Assembly (NCBI GenBank): GCA_000711775.1
Contig: ARYC01019676.1
Coordinates: 1-64,000, forward strand
Direction of reading: 5' to 3'
DNA length: 64,000 bases
From: Oxytricha trifallax
Taxonomy: Eukaryota > Ciliophora > Spirotrichea > Sporadotrichida > Oxytrichidae
Each line of letters begins with the position of its first letter. Position 1 is the stretch's first letter. A program made the position numbers and the translations under genes. Shown piece by piece: positions 22,280-34,200 of this stretch. The notes beneath the pieces are model-generated. The model saw only the letters and a program-made list of their open reading frames with translations, searched no databases and was not told the DNA's origin.

Positions 22280-24468
22280 ATGGAGAATACGACAAATAAT
22301 TCGAATAGTCTACGTAATGACCTGTTGTACAACAGACTTAAGAATAACTAAGATGAGAGTAGAACCCATGCTGTTGAAAAAATCATTATTAATGAAGAGC
22401 TTTTCTAACACAAAAGACAATCGTGGTAATTGTGCACTAGAGCAAACAGACATGCTGAAGCAATAAAAAGAAGATAACGATAGAGCTATATTTTTAATCA
22501 GATACAAACCTTTTTTTATCACTAATCCTAACTGCTTTATTAAAGTGTTTTTATTTAGGCTAGATGCAAACTACTCGCTGTGACAGCATTATGTTTCGTA
22601 TTCATGGCAGGAGAAGTAGTAGGTGGTTATGCATCTGGTTCTATTGCTATAATAACTGATGCTGCACATATGCTCTCCGATGTTGCAGGTTTCTTGATTA
22701 GTTATTTGGAAATTTACCTTGGTTCAAGACCAGCAAACTATCAAATGTCATTTGGCTATCACAGAGCTGAAATTTTAGGAGCATTGGCAAGTGTATTGCT
22801 TATTTTGGGATTAATCATTTGGCTGTTTGTTGAAGCCATTCATAGAATAGTCAATCCAGAAGAAATTGACGGAGAAACTATGCTTAATACAGCTGGAGTT
22901 GGACTGGTTTTCAATTTCATCTCAATTTTCACAATTCATTCATGCGGAGGAGGCCACCATTATCACGGTCATGATCATGGTCATTCTTACGGAAATGAAG
23001 AAAAAGGTCACAGTCATTGTCACCAGCCTGTTCTAGAAAAATTGAATTAAGAAGCTCAGAAAAGAAATTCTGCCACTAAAAAGTATGAACATAAACATGG
23101 GCACAAGCATGACCATGGACACAAACATGAACACGGCCATAAACATGAGCATCATCATGAAACCAACATAAAAGTTCACGATCATGATGAGACTCAAGAT
23201 ATAGTAGAGAAAGGTACCCCAATGATCGTCAATGGCTATGATTTCAATCAAGAATAAATTCTTAAAAACCCGAGAGTAAACTAGACTATTTCTGACATAA
23301 GTCACAATCACTCTGAACTTATTCCAGCTTCTGATATGAAGAAAGTTGAAAATCCATTCTTCTCAACTCCTAATGGTGTTGATTCTCTTGATGACGAGAA
23401 ATACACTCATAATCTATAATATTTCTTAAATTATTTAGTTTGTTTAATTCCTATAAAATCATTTTCAATAATAATTTTGACGCTTTATGGCAGATAAATT
23501 ATTAATTATTCCAGAAATAAAAGTACAATAAAACTTAGCCAAAATCAATATAGATATTGGGAGTTTTTAGTCATGGTTAAAACGGTTGCAAAGATCATGA
23601 TCACCATGGCCATAATCACGGACACAATCACGGACATGACCACAAGCACGACCATAATCACAATCACGATCATAAAGAAGACAAAAAGAAGAAGGAAAAG
23701 CATTCTCATGGTCACTCACACGGCCACTCTCATGGACATGGAGGTCACTGTCACAGTCATGAGAACATGAACATTAGAGCAGGTATCATTCACATCATCG
23801 GTGATATCATCTAATCAATCGGAGTCTGCATTGCTGCAATCATCATTTATTTCAAGCCAGAATGGCACATTGTCGATCCTATTTGCACTTTCCTCTTTAC
23901 TTTCTTGTGTATTTTCACCACAATCCCAATTTTCAGAGTTTGCATAACTATTCTTATGGAGGCTACACCAAAAGACCTTGATATTGTTGAGTGTTTCCAA
24001 GATGTACTAAGTTTAGATGAAGTCGAAGAAATCCATGATTTCCATGTCTGGACCCTCTCAGCTGGTAAATTATCAATGAGTGGACATATAAGATCAACTA
24101 AGCCAAATTTAGCATTGAGTAAGATCACTAGCATTTTGAGAAAGAAGTACAATATTTATCATACAACTATTAAAATTGAGAAGGCAAATGACCTACTTGC
24201 GATTGGATGCTGTGATAATGATAAGGAAGACAAAGAATTAGAAAGCCATGATCACCATCATGACCATGATCACCATGATCATCATGACCATCACGATCAT
24301 CACGACCATGGTGCACATGATCACAGTCATAAGAATGAAGATAAATAAGATTAACATCACAATTATGATCACGATCACGATCATAGCCATAAACACGACC
24401 ACGCTCATGACCATAAGCATGATCATAAACATGATCACAAACACGATCACCATGGGCATCATCATTGA
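22280..24468 (+). CDS. CDF/ZnT (SLC30-type) zinc transporter with giant His-rich loop
   Basis: The cation-diffusion-facilitator family exports Zn2+ from cytosol into organelles or out of the cell by proton exchange. The start ATG at 22280 gives MENTTNNSNSLRND. TM1 is LLAVTALCFVFMAGEVVGGY. TM2 carries the zinc-site motif TDAAHMLSD. TM3 (RAEILGALASVLLILGLII) and TM4 follow. The loop after TM4 is about 220 residues and packed with HGHDHGH-type repeats, far longer than the usual His loop. TM5 carries the second site HIIGD; TM6 ends at ILMEATP. The C-terminal domain (HDFHVWTLSAGKLSMSGHI) is typical, followed by a second His/Asp-rich tail to TGA at 24466-24468. Gln is often TAA/TAG. The 164-bp IES at 23407-23574 must be removed to join TM4 loop and TM5. 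The segment 22484-22558 in the N-terminal tail is AT-rich and may also be removed. Confidence 0.93.
22484..22558 (+). other. Possible 75-bp in-frame insertion in the transporter N-terminus
   Basis: AT-rich stretch between a basic segment (Lys-Arg-Arg-Gln-Arg-Gln) and the conserved Ala-Arg-Cys-Lys-Leu-Leu start of TM1. It has no GT donor and ends TTTAG. TAG precedes it and also forms its last three bases, so exact removal keeps the frame. It could equally be 25 ordinary residues. Confidence 0.3.
23407..23574. other. IES, 164 bp, pointer TCAT
   Basis: TCAT at 23407-23410 and 23571-23574. The upstream reading frame ends in Glu-Lys-Tyr-Thr-His and the downstream His-rich frame is offset by 164 bases. 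Keeping one TCAT gives Tyr-Thr-His-Gly-Gln-Asn-Gly-Cys-Lys-Asp-His in frame. No GT between 23340 and 23445 has the splice phase needed with the AG at 23569-23570, so a GT-AG intron does not fit. Confidence 0.75.
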
Positions 24469-24659
24469 AATAATCAGTCTATATATAATGATTATAAGGG
24501 AATCTTCTAGCTATCTATGAAATAGTTTAATAAACAACTTAAGTATATTACATTTTATCAACCTAATACTTTATCATAATCTTCTTATTTTAGTTTAAAT
24601 TAATGAAATTAAGTTCCATTTTTCATAATTAATTACATTATTCTCAAGAATTCCTTCTT
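24469..24659. other. Tail-to-tail intergenic spacer
   Basis: 191 bp between the transporter stop and the PRP6 stop, AT-rich. It must hold both 3' ends. No specific signal recognised. Confidence 0.5.
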
Positions 24660-25318
24660 TCAAATCTACTCAAGCATCTTGATCTCACCTGAGACTTTCT
24701 TGAGCAATTAAACTTTGTCTCTCCTCAAAATCTCTACTTTCTTGACTTCTCTCGCCCACATCTCCCCGTGTCTAGGTTCAGCATCCATGAACTTATCTAC
24801 CACCTCCTTCTAAGTCTCAGTGTTTCCAAATTCCATCTCATATTTATAGTAAAGTGCCCAGGCATCACCATTGTCTGGGTTAATTGCAATTGCGTTTTTT
24901 ATCCACTTCTTCATCTTTTCAGTTTTCATTTCACTCCAGAGAACTTTTGCAACAGCCAAGAAGAGATCTGAGTCGTTTCCTACTTTAGTTGGTGCGTTGC
25001 AGAATTAAGTTTTCTTGTGGCTGATGGCTCCATTTATATTAGTTATGCCCATAGTCTACCAGAGTAAGGGCATTTCAATTTAAATATTTTTTCAAATAAA
25101 TATAGGGATTAAAGTCTGGATTTCTAGCTAGAAAACATGACTGGTTATTATAATTGCATTTCTGCAAAGCCTAAGAAAGTAAATTCTGAGCAATCTTAGA
25201 TTATCACTCTTAATTTTAAATCTGACTGAACTCAGCCATATTTCATCATCATTTGTCATTTCTGATTCTTGCCTTCTACAAGACATTTCTTGCTCTTGTA
25301 AATCCTTCCTGTTCTGTC
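24660..25318 (-). CDS. PRP6: PRP6 (U5 snRNP pre-mRNA splicing factor), C-terminal part only
   Basis: PRP6 is a HAT/TPR-repeat scaffold of the U4/U6.U5 tri-snRNP. Minus-strand peptides match the end of the family in order: FTRARNVL, Gln, then KARIRN; DEIWLSSVRFK; ALQKC joined across an IES to PYSGRLWAQ; LFLAVAKVLWSE; NPDNGDAWALYYKYE; AEPRHGEMW; stop TGA 24660-24662. A TAG lies where family members have Gln (E-T-Q-K-E-V). The 86-bp IES at 25070-25162 must be removed. One-base frame breaks occur near 24976 (an A run), 25171 and 25253. Coding sequence runs to the last unique base at about 25318, where the satellite array begins, so the N-terminal two-thirds are absent from the window. The missing part may lie beyond the array or elsewhere in scrambled order. 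Confidence 0.9.
25070..25162. other. IES, 86 bp, 7-bp pointer (GCATTTC / GAAATGC)
   Basis: GCATTTC occurs at 25070-25076 and 25156-25162; on the coding strand it reads GAAATGC. Keeping one copy joins Ala-Leu-Gln-Lys-Cys to Pro-Tyr-Ser-Gly-Arg-Leu-Trp, which is the conserved PRP6 order (C-P-x-S-G-x-L-W). The interior is AT-rich and lacks GT-AG boundaries. Confidence 0.9.
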
Positions 25319-25969
25319 TTTTATAACAGGATTATAGGAGACTCTCTTTATTAAATAAGAATAGAAATAAAAATAAAGAAGCACATGCACCAAAACATTC
25401 TATAGGAGAGTTAAAATTGAAAAAAAGATATATTATATCTTGGAAGTTCAAAAGAATGTAATCTCTGCTTATTTCTTCTTTGCATGTTATGATTGAGAAA
25501 TGAGCAGTTTCTTTAATAACGACTAGGATATTGCCTCCAATGACTTGATTTCCCACTGGCATATCAAACTTCAGATAAAACATAAAAACTAATACGGGTT
25601 GAGAGAGCACATTAAGCTCGAAAGATCCATCTATATTAAAGTTTAATCTTGCCTTGCTTATGATGAAAGGATTGCTTGAATGACGGATCTTTTAGACAAG
25701 CTGAAGCAGAAGAAATTGTCAATGCATTATTGAATAAAGCACTAAGAAAGCTTGATTTGAAATTATTAATAGGCTAAGCAATATAGAAAATAATAGAGAA
25801 AATAAATCTTTGCAAGCCGTAGTCAGTATGTTGCATATATTTAAATGATCGTACCTTTTCTTGAATTTGGGCTTTAGATACTTTTGACACTTAATCGAAT
25901 GGCACAAAAGGGTTCTAACTGTACGATTTCTAAAATGTTTATTAGCTTATAGAGAAAAATGTTCTTAAA

Positions 25970-26210
25970 AGCTTAAGTTTTTAAAAAAGCATTTCAAGGC
26001 TTCGACAATGTTTCGGCTAAAATGAATTGCTAGAGCTTAATTAAATTTAGATTCTCTACATTCTTTTATCTTTGCATTTCCATTTTTGACCGACGAGATG
26101 CTGCTCAACTTTCTCAAAACAGTGATTGAGGAATTTATTAGAAGTAGAAAATTAAAATTATTAACATTTTTAAATATTTATTCTTCTTTCTTTCTTTCTT
26201 TCAGTATCTA
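25970..26210. repeat. Variable segment of the satellite unit (first example)
   Basis: In every unit the roughly 220 bp between AAGCTTAAGTTT and the TTTC tract ending in CAG carries most of the differences. Variants recur in several non-adjacent units, such as GAGCTTAATTAAATTTAG with GACGACGAG, or GAACTTAATTGAAATTAG with GCCGTCGAG. The TTTC repeat number also varies. The rest of the unit is almost invariant. Confidence 0.75.
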
Positions 26211-29200
26211 TTTTAATGAGAGCTAGTAAACGAATTCTAATGAAATTTAGAAATAAAGATTGAAATGTAAGATAATGAATAATCTCAATTAATCATGTTC
26301 ATTAAAGTAGTAGTCTTAGTATTGTAAAATATTAAATAAAAATAAGATCACTCCCCCCCCACCTTGACGCAAATAGTTTTACTTCAAGTCAAAGTCAATG
26401 CTTAGACGTTGTTAAGAATATTAAATCAAATATGATCTCTAGAGATAAGGGAAATATTAAATATAAAGGAGTCTACCATACAATTATCAATGAAATAATA
26501 TTTTATTTGTGCTGCCATTCTTTTGACAAAATGCCTGTATTTGCTAAAACGAATGATTGAAAATGTAATTCTTCTTTTGCAAGTTTAATGTAACGCACTT
26601 TTATAACAGGATTATAGGAGACTCTCTTTATTAAATAAGAATAGAAATAAAAATAAAGAAGCACATGCACCAAAACATTCTATACGAGAGTTAAAATTGA
26701 AAAGATATATTATATCTTGGAAGTTCAAAAGAATGTAATCTCTGCTTATTTCTTCTTTGCATGTTATGATTGAGAAATGAGCAGTTTCTTTAATAACGAC
26801 TAGGATATTGCCTCCAATGACTTGATTTCCCACTGGCATATCAAACTTCAGATAAAACATAAAAACTAATACGGGTTGAGAGAGCACATTAAGCTCGAAA
26901 GATCCATCTATATTAAAGTTTAATCTTGCCTTGCTTATGATGAAAGGATTGCTTGAATGACGGATCTTTTAGACAAGCTGAAGCAGAAGAAATTGTCAAT
27001 GCATTATTGAATAAAGCACTAAGAAAGCTTGATTTGAAATTATTAATAGGCTAAGCAATATAGAAAATAATAGAGAAAATAAATCTTTGCAAGCCGTAGT
27101 CAGTATGTTGCATATATTTAAATGATCGTACCTTTTCTTGAATTTGGGCTTTAGATACTTTTGACACTTAATCGAATGGCACAAAAGGGTTCTAACTGTA
27201 CGATTTCTAAAATGTTTATTAGCTTATAGAGAAAAATGTTCTTAAAAGCTTAAGTTTTTAAACAAGCATTTCAAGGCTTCGACTATGTTTCGGCTAAAAT
27301 GAATTGCTAGAGCTTAATTGAAATTAGATTCTCTACATTCTTTTATATTTGCATTTCATTTTTTGCCGTCGAGATGCTGCTCAACTTTCTCAAAACAGTG
27401 ATTTAGGAATTTATTTGAAATAGAAAATTAAAATTATTAACATTTTTAAATATTTATTCTTCTTTCTTTCTTTCTTTCAGTATCTATTTTAATGAGAGCT
27501 AGTAAACGAATTCTAATGAAATTTAGAAATAAAGATTGAAATGTAAGATAATGAATAATCTCAATTAATCATGTTCATTAAAGTAGTAGTCTTAGTATTG
27601 TAAAATATTAAATAAAAATAAGATCACTCCCCCCCCACCTTGACGCAAATAGTTTTACTTCAAGTCAAAGTCAATGCTTAGACGTTGTTAAGAATATTAA
27701 ATCAAATATGATCTCTAGAGATAAGGGAAATATTAAATATAAAGGAGTCTACCATACAATTATCAATGAAATAATATTTTATTTGTGCTGCCATTCTTTT
27801 GACAAAATGCCTGTATTTGCTAAAACGAATGATTGAAAATGTAATTCTTCTTTTGCAAGTTTAATGTAACGCACTTTTATAACAGGATTATACGAGACTC
27901 TCTTTATTAAATAAGAATAGAAATAAAAATAAAGAAGCACATGCACCAAAACATTCTATAGGAGAGTTAAAATTGAAAAGATATATTATATCTTGGAAGT
28001 TCAAAAGAATGTAATCTCTGCTTATTTCTTCTTTGCATGTTATGATTGAGAAATGAGCAGTTTCTTTAATAACGACTAGGATATTGCCTCCAATGACTTG
28101 ATTTCCCACTGGCATATCAAACTTCAGATAAAACATAAAAACTAATACGGGTTGAGAGAGCACATTAAGCTCGAAAGATCCATCTATATTAAAGTTTAAT
28201 CTTGCCTTGCTTATGATGAAAGGATTGCTTGAATGACGGATCTTTTAGACAAGCTGAAGCAGAAGAAATTGTCAATGCATTATTGAATAAAGCACTAAGA
28301 AAGCTTGATTTGAAATTATTAATAGGCTAAGCAATATAGAAAATAATAGAGAAAATAAATCTTTGCAAGCCGTAGTCAGTATGTTGCATATATTTAAATG
28401 ATCGTACCTTTTCTTGAATTTGGGCTTTAGATACTTTTGACACTTAATCGAATGGCACAAAAGGGTTCTAACTGTACGATTTCTAAAATGTTTATTAGCT
28501 TATAGAGAAAAATGTTCTTAAAAGCTTAAGTTTTTAAAAAAGCATTTCAAGGCTTCGACAATGTTTCGGCTAAAATGAATTGCTAGAGCTTAATTAAATT
28601 TAGATTCTCTACATTCTTTTATATTTGCATTTCAATTTTTGCCGACGAGATGCTGCTCAACTTTCTCAAAACAGTGATTGAGGAATTTATTAGAAGTAGA
28701 AAATTAAAATTATTAACATTTTTAAATATTTATTCTTCTTTCTTTCTTTCTTTCAGTATCTATTTTAATGAGAGCTAGTAAACGAATTCTAATGAAATTT
28801 AGAAATAAAGATTGAAATGTAAGATAATGAATAATCTCAATTAATCATGTTCATTAAAGTAGTAGTCTTAGTATTGTAAAATATTAAATAAAAATAAGAT
28901 CACTCCCCCCCCACCTTGACGCAAATAGTTTTACTTCAAGTCAAAGTCAATGCTTAGACGTTGTTAAGAATATTAAATCAAATATGATCTCTAGAGATAA
29001 GGGAAATATTAAATATAAAGGAGTCTACCATACAATTATCAATGAAATAATATTTTATTTGTGCTGCCATTCTTTTGACAAAATGCCTGTATTTGCTAAA
29101 ACGAATGATTGAAAATGTAATTCTTCTTTTGCAAGTTTAATGTAACGCACTTTTATAACAGGATTATACGAGACTCTCTTTATTAAATAAGAATAGAAAT

Positions 29201-31089
29201 AAAAATAAAGAAGCACATGCACCAAAACATTCTATACGAGAGTTAAAATTGAAAAGATATATTATATCTTGGAAGTTCAAAAGAATGTAATCTCTGCTTA
29301 TTTCTTCTTTGCATGTTATGATTGAGAAATGAGCAGTTTCTTTAATAACGACTAGGATATTGCCTCCAATGACTTGATTTCCCACTGGCATATCAAACTT
29401 CAGATAAAACATAAAAACTAATACGGGTTGAGAGAGCACATTAAGCTCGAAAGATCCATCTATATTAAAGTTTAATCTTGCCTTGCTTATGATGAAAGGA
29501 TTGCTTGAATGACGGATCTTTTAGACAAGCTGAAGCAGAAGAAATTGTCAATGCATTATTGAATAAAGCACTAAGAAAGCTTGATTTGAAATTATTAATA
29601 GGCTAAGCAATATAGAAAATAATAGAGAAAATAAATCTTTGCAAGCCGTAGTCAGTATGTTGCATATATTTAAATGATCGTACCTTTTCTTGAATTTGGG
29701 CTTTAGATACTTTTGACACTTAATCGAATGGCACAAAAGGGTTCTAACTGTACGATTTCTAAAATGTTTATTAGCTTATAGAGAAAAATGTTCTTAAAAG
29801 CTTAAGTTTTTAAAAAAGCATTTCAAGGCTTCGACAATGTTTCGGCTAAAATGAATTGCTAGAGCTTAATTAAATTTAGATTCTCTACATTCTTTTATCT
29901 TTGCGTTTCCATTTTTGACGACGAGATGCTGATCAACTTTCTCAAAACAGTGATTGAGGAATTTATTAGAAGTAGAAAATTAAAATTATTAACATTTTTA
30001 AATATTTATTCTTCTTTCTTTCTTTCTTTCAGTATCTATTTTAATGAGAGCTAGTAAACGAATTCTAATGAAATTTAGAAATAAAGATTGAAATGTAAGA
30101 TAATGAATAATCTCAATTAATCATGTTCATTAAAGTAGTAGTCTTAGTATTGTAAAATATTAAATAAAAATAAGATCACTCCCCCCCCACCTTGACGCAA
30201 ATAGTTTTACTTCAAGTCAAAGTCAATGCTTAGACGTTGTTAAGAATATTAAATCAAATATGATCTCTAGAGATAAGGGAAATATTAAATATAAAGGAGT
30301 CTACCATACAATTATCAATGAAATAATATTTTATTTGTGCTGCCATTCTTTTGACAAAATGCCTGTATTTGCTAAAACGAATGATTGAAAATGTAATTCT
30401 TCTTTTGCAAGTTTAATGTAACGCACTTTTATAACAGGATTATAGGAGACTCTCTTTATTAAATAAGAATAGAAATAAAAATAAAGAAGCACATGCACCA
30501 AAACATTCTATACGAGAGTTAAAATTGAAAAAAAGATATATTATATCTTGGAAGTTCAAAAGAATGTAATCTCTGCTTATTTCTTCTTTGCATGTTATGA
30601 TTGAGAAATGAGCAGTTTCTTTAATAACGACTAGGATATTGCCTCCAATGACTTGATTTCCCACTGGCATATCAAACTTCAGATAAAACATAAAAACTAA
30701 TACGGGTTGAGAGAGCACATTAAGCTCGAAAGATCCATCTATATTAAAGTTTAATCTTGCCTTGCTTATGATGAAAGGATTGCTTGAATGACGGATCTTT
30801 TAGACAAGCTGAAGCAGAAGAAATTGTCAATGCATTATTGAATAAAGCACTAAGAAAGCTTGATTTGAAATTATTAATAGGCTAAGCAATATAGAAAATA
30901 ATAGAGAAAATAAATCTTTGCAAGCCGTAGTCAGTATGTTGCATATATTTAAATGATCGTACCTTTTCTTGAATTTGGGCTTTAGATACTTTTGACACTT
31001 AATCGAATGGCACAAAAGGGTTCTAACTGTACGATTTCTAAAATGTTTATTAGCTTATAGAGAAAAATGTTCTTAAAAGCTTAAGTTTT

Positions 31090-31240
31090 TTAAAAAAAGC
31101 ATCTTCAAGGCTTTCAGACTATGTATATAGAGACCAACATAAAATGAACAATTGTAAGAGCTATAAAATCTATATTTGATCATCACTCATTATTTTAATC
31201 TTTCCGGATTCTCCAAATATTTTGGCGACCCGATGATGCT
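31090..31240. other. Garbled patch in one satellite unit
   Basis: The unit at 30427 is 33 bp too long, and the sequence between the AAGCTTAAG motif and GATGCTGCTC only loosely follows the consensus, with many small indels. It looks like an unpolished read or a highly diverged patch rather than a feature. Confidence 0.55.
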
Positions 31241-34200
31241 GCTCAACTTTCTCAAAACAGTGATTGAGGAATTTATTAGAAGTAGAAAATTAAAATTATT
31301 AACATTTTTAAATATTTATTCTTCTTTCTTTCTTTTTTCAGTATCTATTTTAATGAGAGCTAGTAAACGAATTCTAATGAAATTTAGAAATAAAGATTGA
31401 AATGTAAGATAATGAATAATCTCAATTAATCATGTTCATTAAAGTAGTAGTCTTAGTATTGTAAAATATTAAATAAAAATAAGATCACTCCCCCCCCACC
31501 TTGACGCAAATAGTTTTACTTCAAGTCAAAGTCAATGCTTAGACGTTGTTAAGAATATTAAATCAAATATGATCTCTAGAGATAAGGGAAATATTAAATA
31601 TAAAGGAGTCTACCATACAATTATCAATGAAATAATATTTTATTTGTGCTGCCATTCTTTTGACAAAATGCCTGTATTTGCTAAAACGAATGATTGAAAA
31701 TGTAATTCTTCTTTTGCAAGTTTAATGTAACGCACTTTTATAACAGGATTATAGGAGACTCTCTTTATTAAATAAGAATAGAAATAAAAATAAAGAAGCA
31801 CATGCACCAAAACATTCTATACGAGAGTTAAAATTGAAAAGATATATTATATCTTGGAAGTTCAAAAGAATGTAATCTCTGCTTATTTCTTCTTTGCATG
31901 TTATGATTGAGAAATGAGCAGTTTCTTTAATAACGACTAGGATATTGCCTCCAATGACTTGATTTCCCACTGGCATATCAAACTTCAGATAAAACATAAA
32001 AACTAATACGGGTTGAGAGAGCACATTAAGCTCGAAAGATCCATCTATATTAAAGTTTAATCTTGCCTTGCTTATGATGAAAGGATTGCTTGAATGACGG
32101 ATCTTTTAGACAAGCTGAAGCAGAAGAAATTGTCAATGCATTATTGAATAAAGCACTAAGAAAGCTTGATTTGAAATTATTAATAGGCTAAGCAATATAG
32201 AAAATAATAGAGAAAATAAATCTTTGCAAGCCGTAGTCAGTATGTTGCATATATTTAAATGATCGTACCTTTTCTTGAATTTGGGCTTTAGATACTTTTG
32301 ACACTTAATCGAATGGCACAAAAGGGTTCTAACTGTACGATTTCTAAAATGTTTATTAGCTTATAGAGGAAAAATGTTCTTAAAAGCTTAAGTTTTTAAA
32401 CAAGCATTTCAAGGCTTCGACTATGTTTCGGCTAAAATGAATTGCTTGAGCTTGATTGAAATTAGATTCTCTACATTCTTTTATTTTTGCATTTCATTTT
32501 TTGCAGTCGAGATGCTGCTCAACTTTCTCAAAACAGTGATTTAGGAATTTATTTGAAATAGAAAATTACAATTATTAACATTTTTAAGTATTTATACTTC
32601 TTTCTTTCAGTATCTATTTTAATGAGAGCTAGTAAACGAATTCTAATGAAATTTAGAAATAAAGATTGAAATGTAAGATAATGAATAATCTCAATTAATC
32701 ATGTTCATTAAAGTAGTAGTCTTAGTATTGTAAAATATTAAATAAAAATAAGATCACTCCCCCCCCACCTTGACGCAAATAGTTTTACTTCAAGTCAAAG
32801 TCAATGCTTAGACGTTGTTAAGAATATTAAATCAAATATGATCTCTAGAGATAAGGGAAATATTAAATATAAAGGAGTCTACCATACAATTATCAATGAA
32901 ATAATATTTTATTTGTGCTGCCATTCTTTTGACAAAATGCCTGTATTTGCTAAAACGAATGATTGAAAATGTAATTCTTCTTTTGCAAGTTTAATGTAAC
33001 GCACTTTTATAACAGGATTATAGGAGACTCTCTTTATTAAATAAGAATAGAAATAAAAATAAAGAAGCACATGTACCAAAACATTCTATAGGAGAGTTAA
33101 AATTGAAAAGATATATTATATCTTGGAAGTTCAAAAGAATGTAATCTCTGCTTATTTCTTCTTTGCATGTTATGATTGAGATATGAGCAGTTTCTTTAAT
33201 AACGACTAGGATATTGCCTCCAATGACTTGATTTCCCACTGGCATATCAAACTTCAGATAAAACATAAAAACTAATACGGGTTGAGAGAGCACATTAAGC
33301 TCGAAAGATCCATCTATATTAAAGTTTAATCTTGCCTTGCTTATGATGAAAGGATTGCTTGAATGACGGATCTTTTAGACAAGCTGAAGCAGAAGAAATT
33401 GTCAATGCATTATTGAATAAAGCACTAAGAAAGCTTGATTTGAAATTATTAATAGGCTAAGCAATATAGAAAATAATAGAGAAAATAAATCTTTGCAAGC
33501 CGTAGTCAGTATGTTGCATATATTTAAATGATCGTACCTTTTCTTGAATTTGGGCTTTAGATACTTTTGACACTTAATCGAATGGCACAAAAGGGTTCTA
33601 ACTGTACGATTTTCTAAAATGCTCATTAGCTTATAGAGAAAAATGTTCTTAAAAGCTTAAGCTTTTAAACAAGCATTTCAAGGCTTCGACTATGTTTCGC
33701 TTAAAATGAATTGCTACAGCTTAATTAAATTTAAATTCTTTACATTCTTTTATATTTGCATTTAAATTTTTGCCGACGAGATGCTGATCAATTTTCTCAA
33801 AACAGAGATCTAAGAATTTATTTTAAATAGAAAATTAAAATTATTAACATTTTTAAATATTTATTCTTCTTTCTTTCTTTCTTTCAGTATCTATTTTAAT
33901 GAGAGCTAGTAACGAATTCTAATGAAATTTAGAAATAAAGATTGAAATGTAAGATAATGAATAATCTCAATTAATCATGTTCATTAAAGTAGTAGTCTTA
34001 GTATTGTAAAATATTAAATAAAAATAAGATCACTCCCCCCCCACCTTGACGCAAATAGTTTTACTTCAAGTCAAAGTCAATGCTTAGACGTTGTTAAGAA
34101 TATTAAATCAAATATGATCTCTAGAGATAAGGGAAATATTAAATATAAAGGAGTCTACCATACAATTATCAATGAAATAATATTTTATTTGTGCTGCCAT

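Noticed and set aside
23438..23570. GT-AG intron in the zinc transporter gap
   Set aside because: The available GT sites give the wrong phase with the AG at 23569-23570. The TCAT repeat gives the correct join.
24238..24520. Met/Ile/Thr-rich or Val/Met-rich ORFs on both strands near the transporter's His-rich parts
   Set aside because: They are out-of-frame shadows of CAT/CAC-rich histidine repeats.
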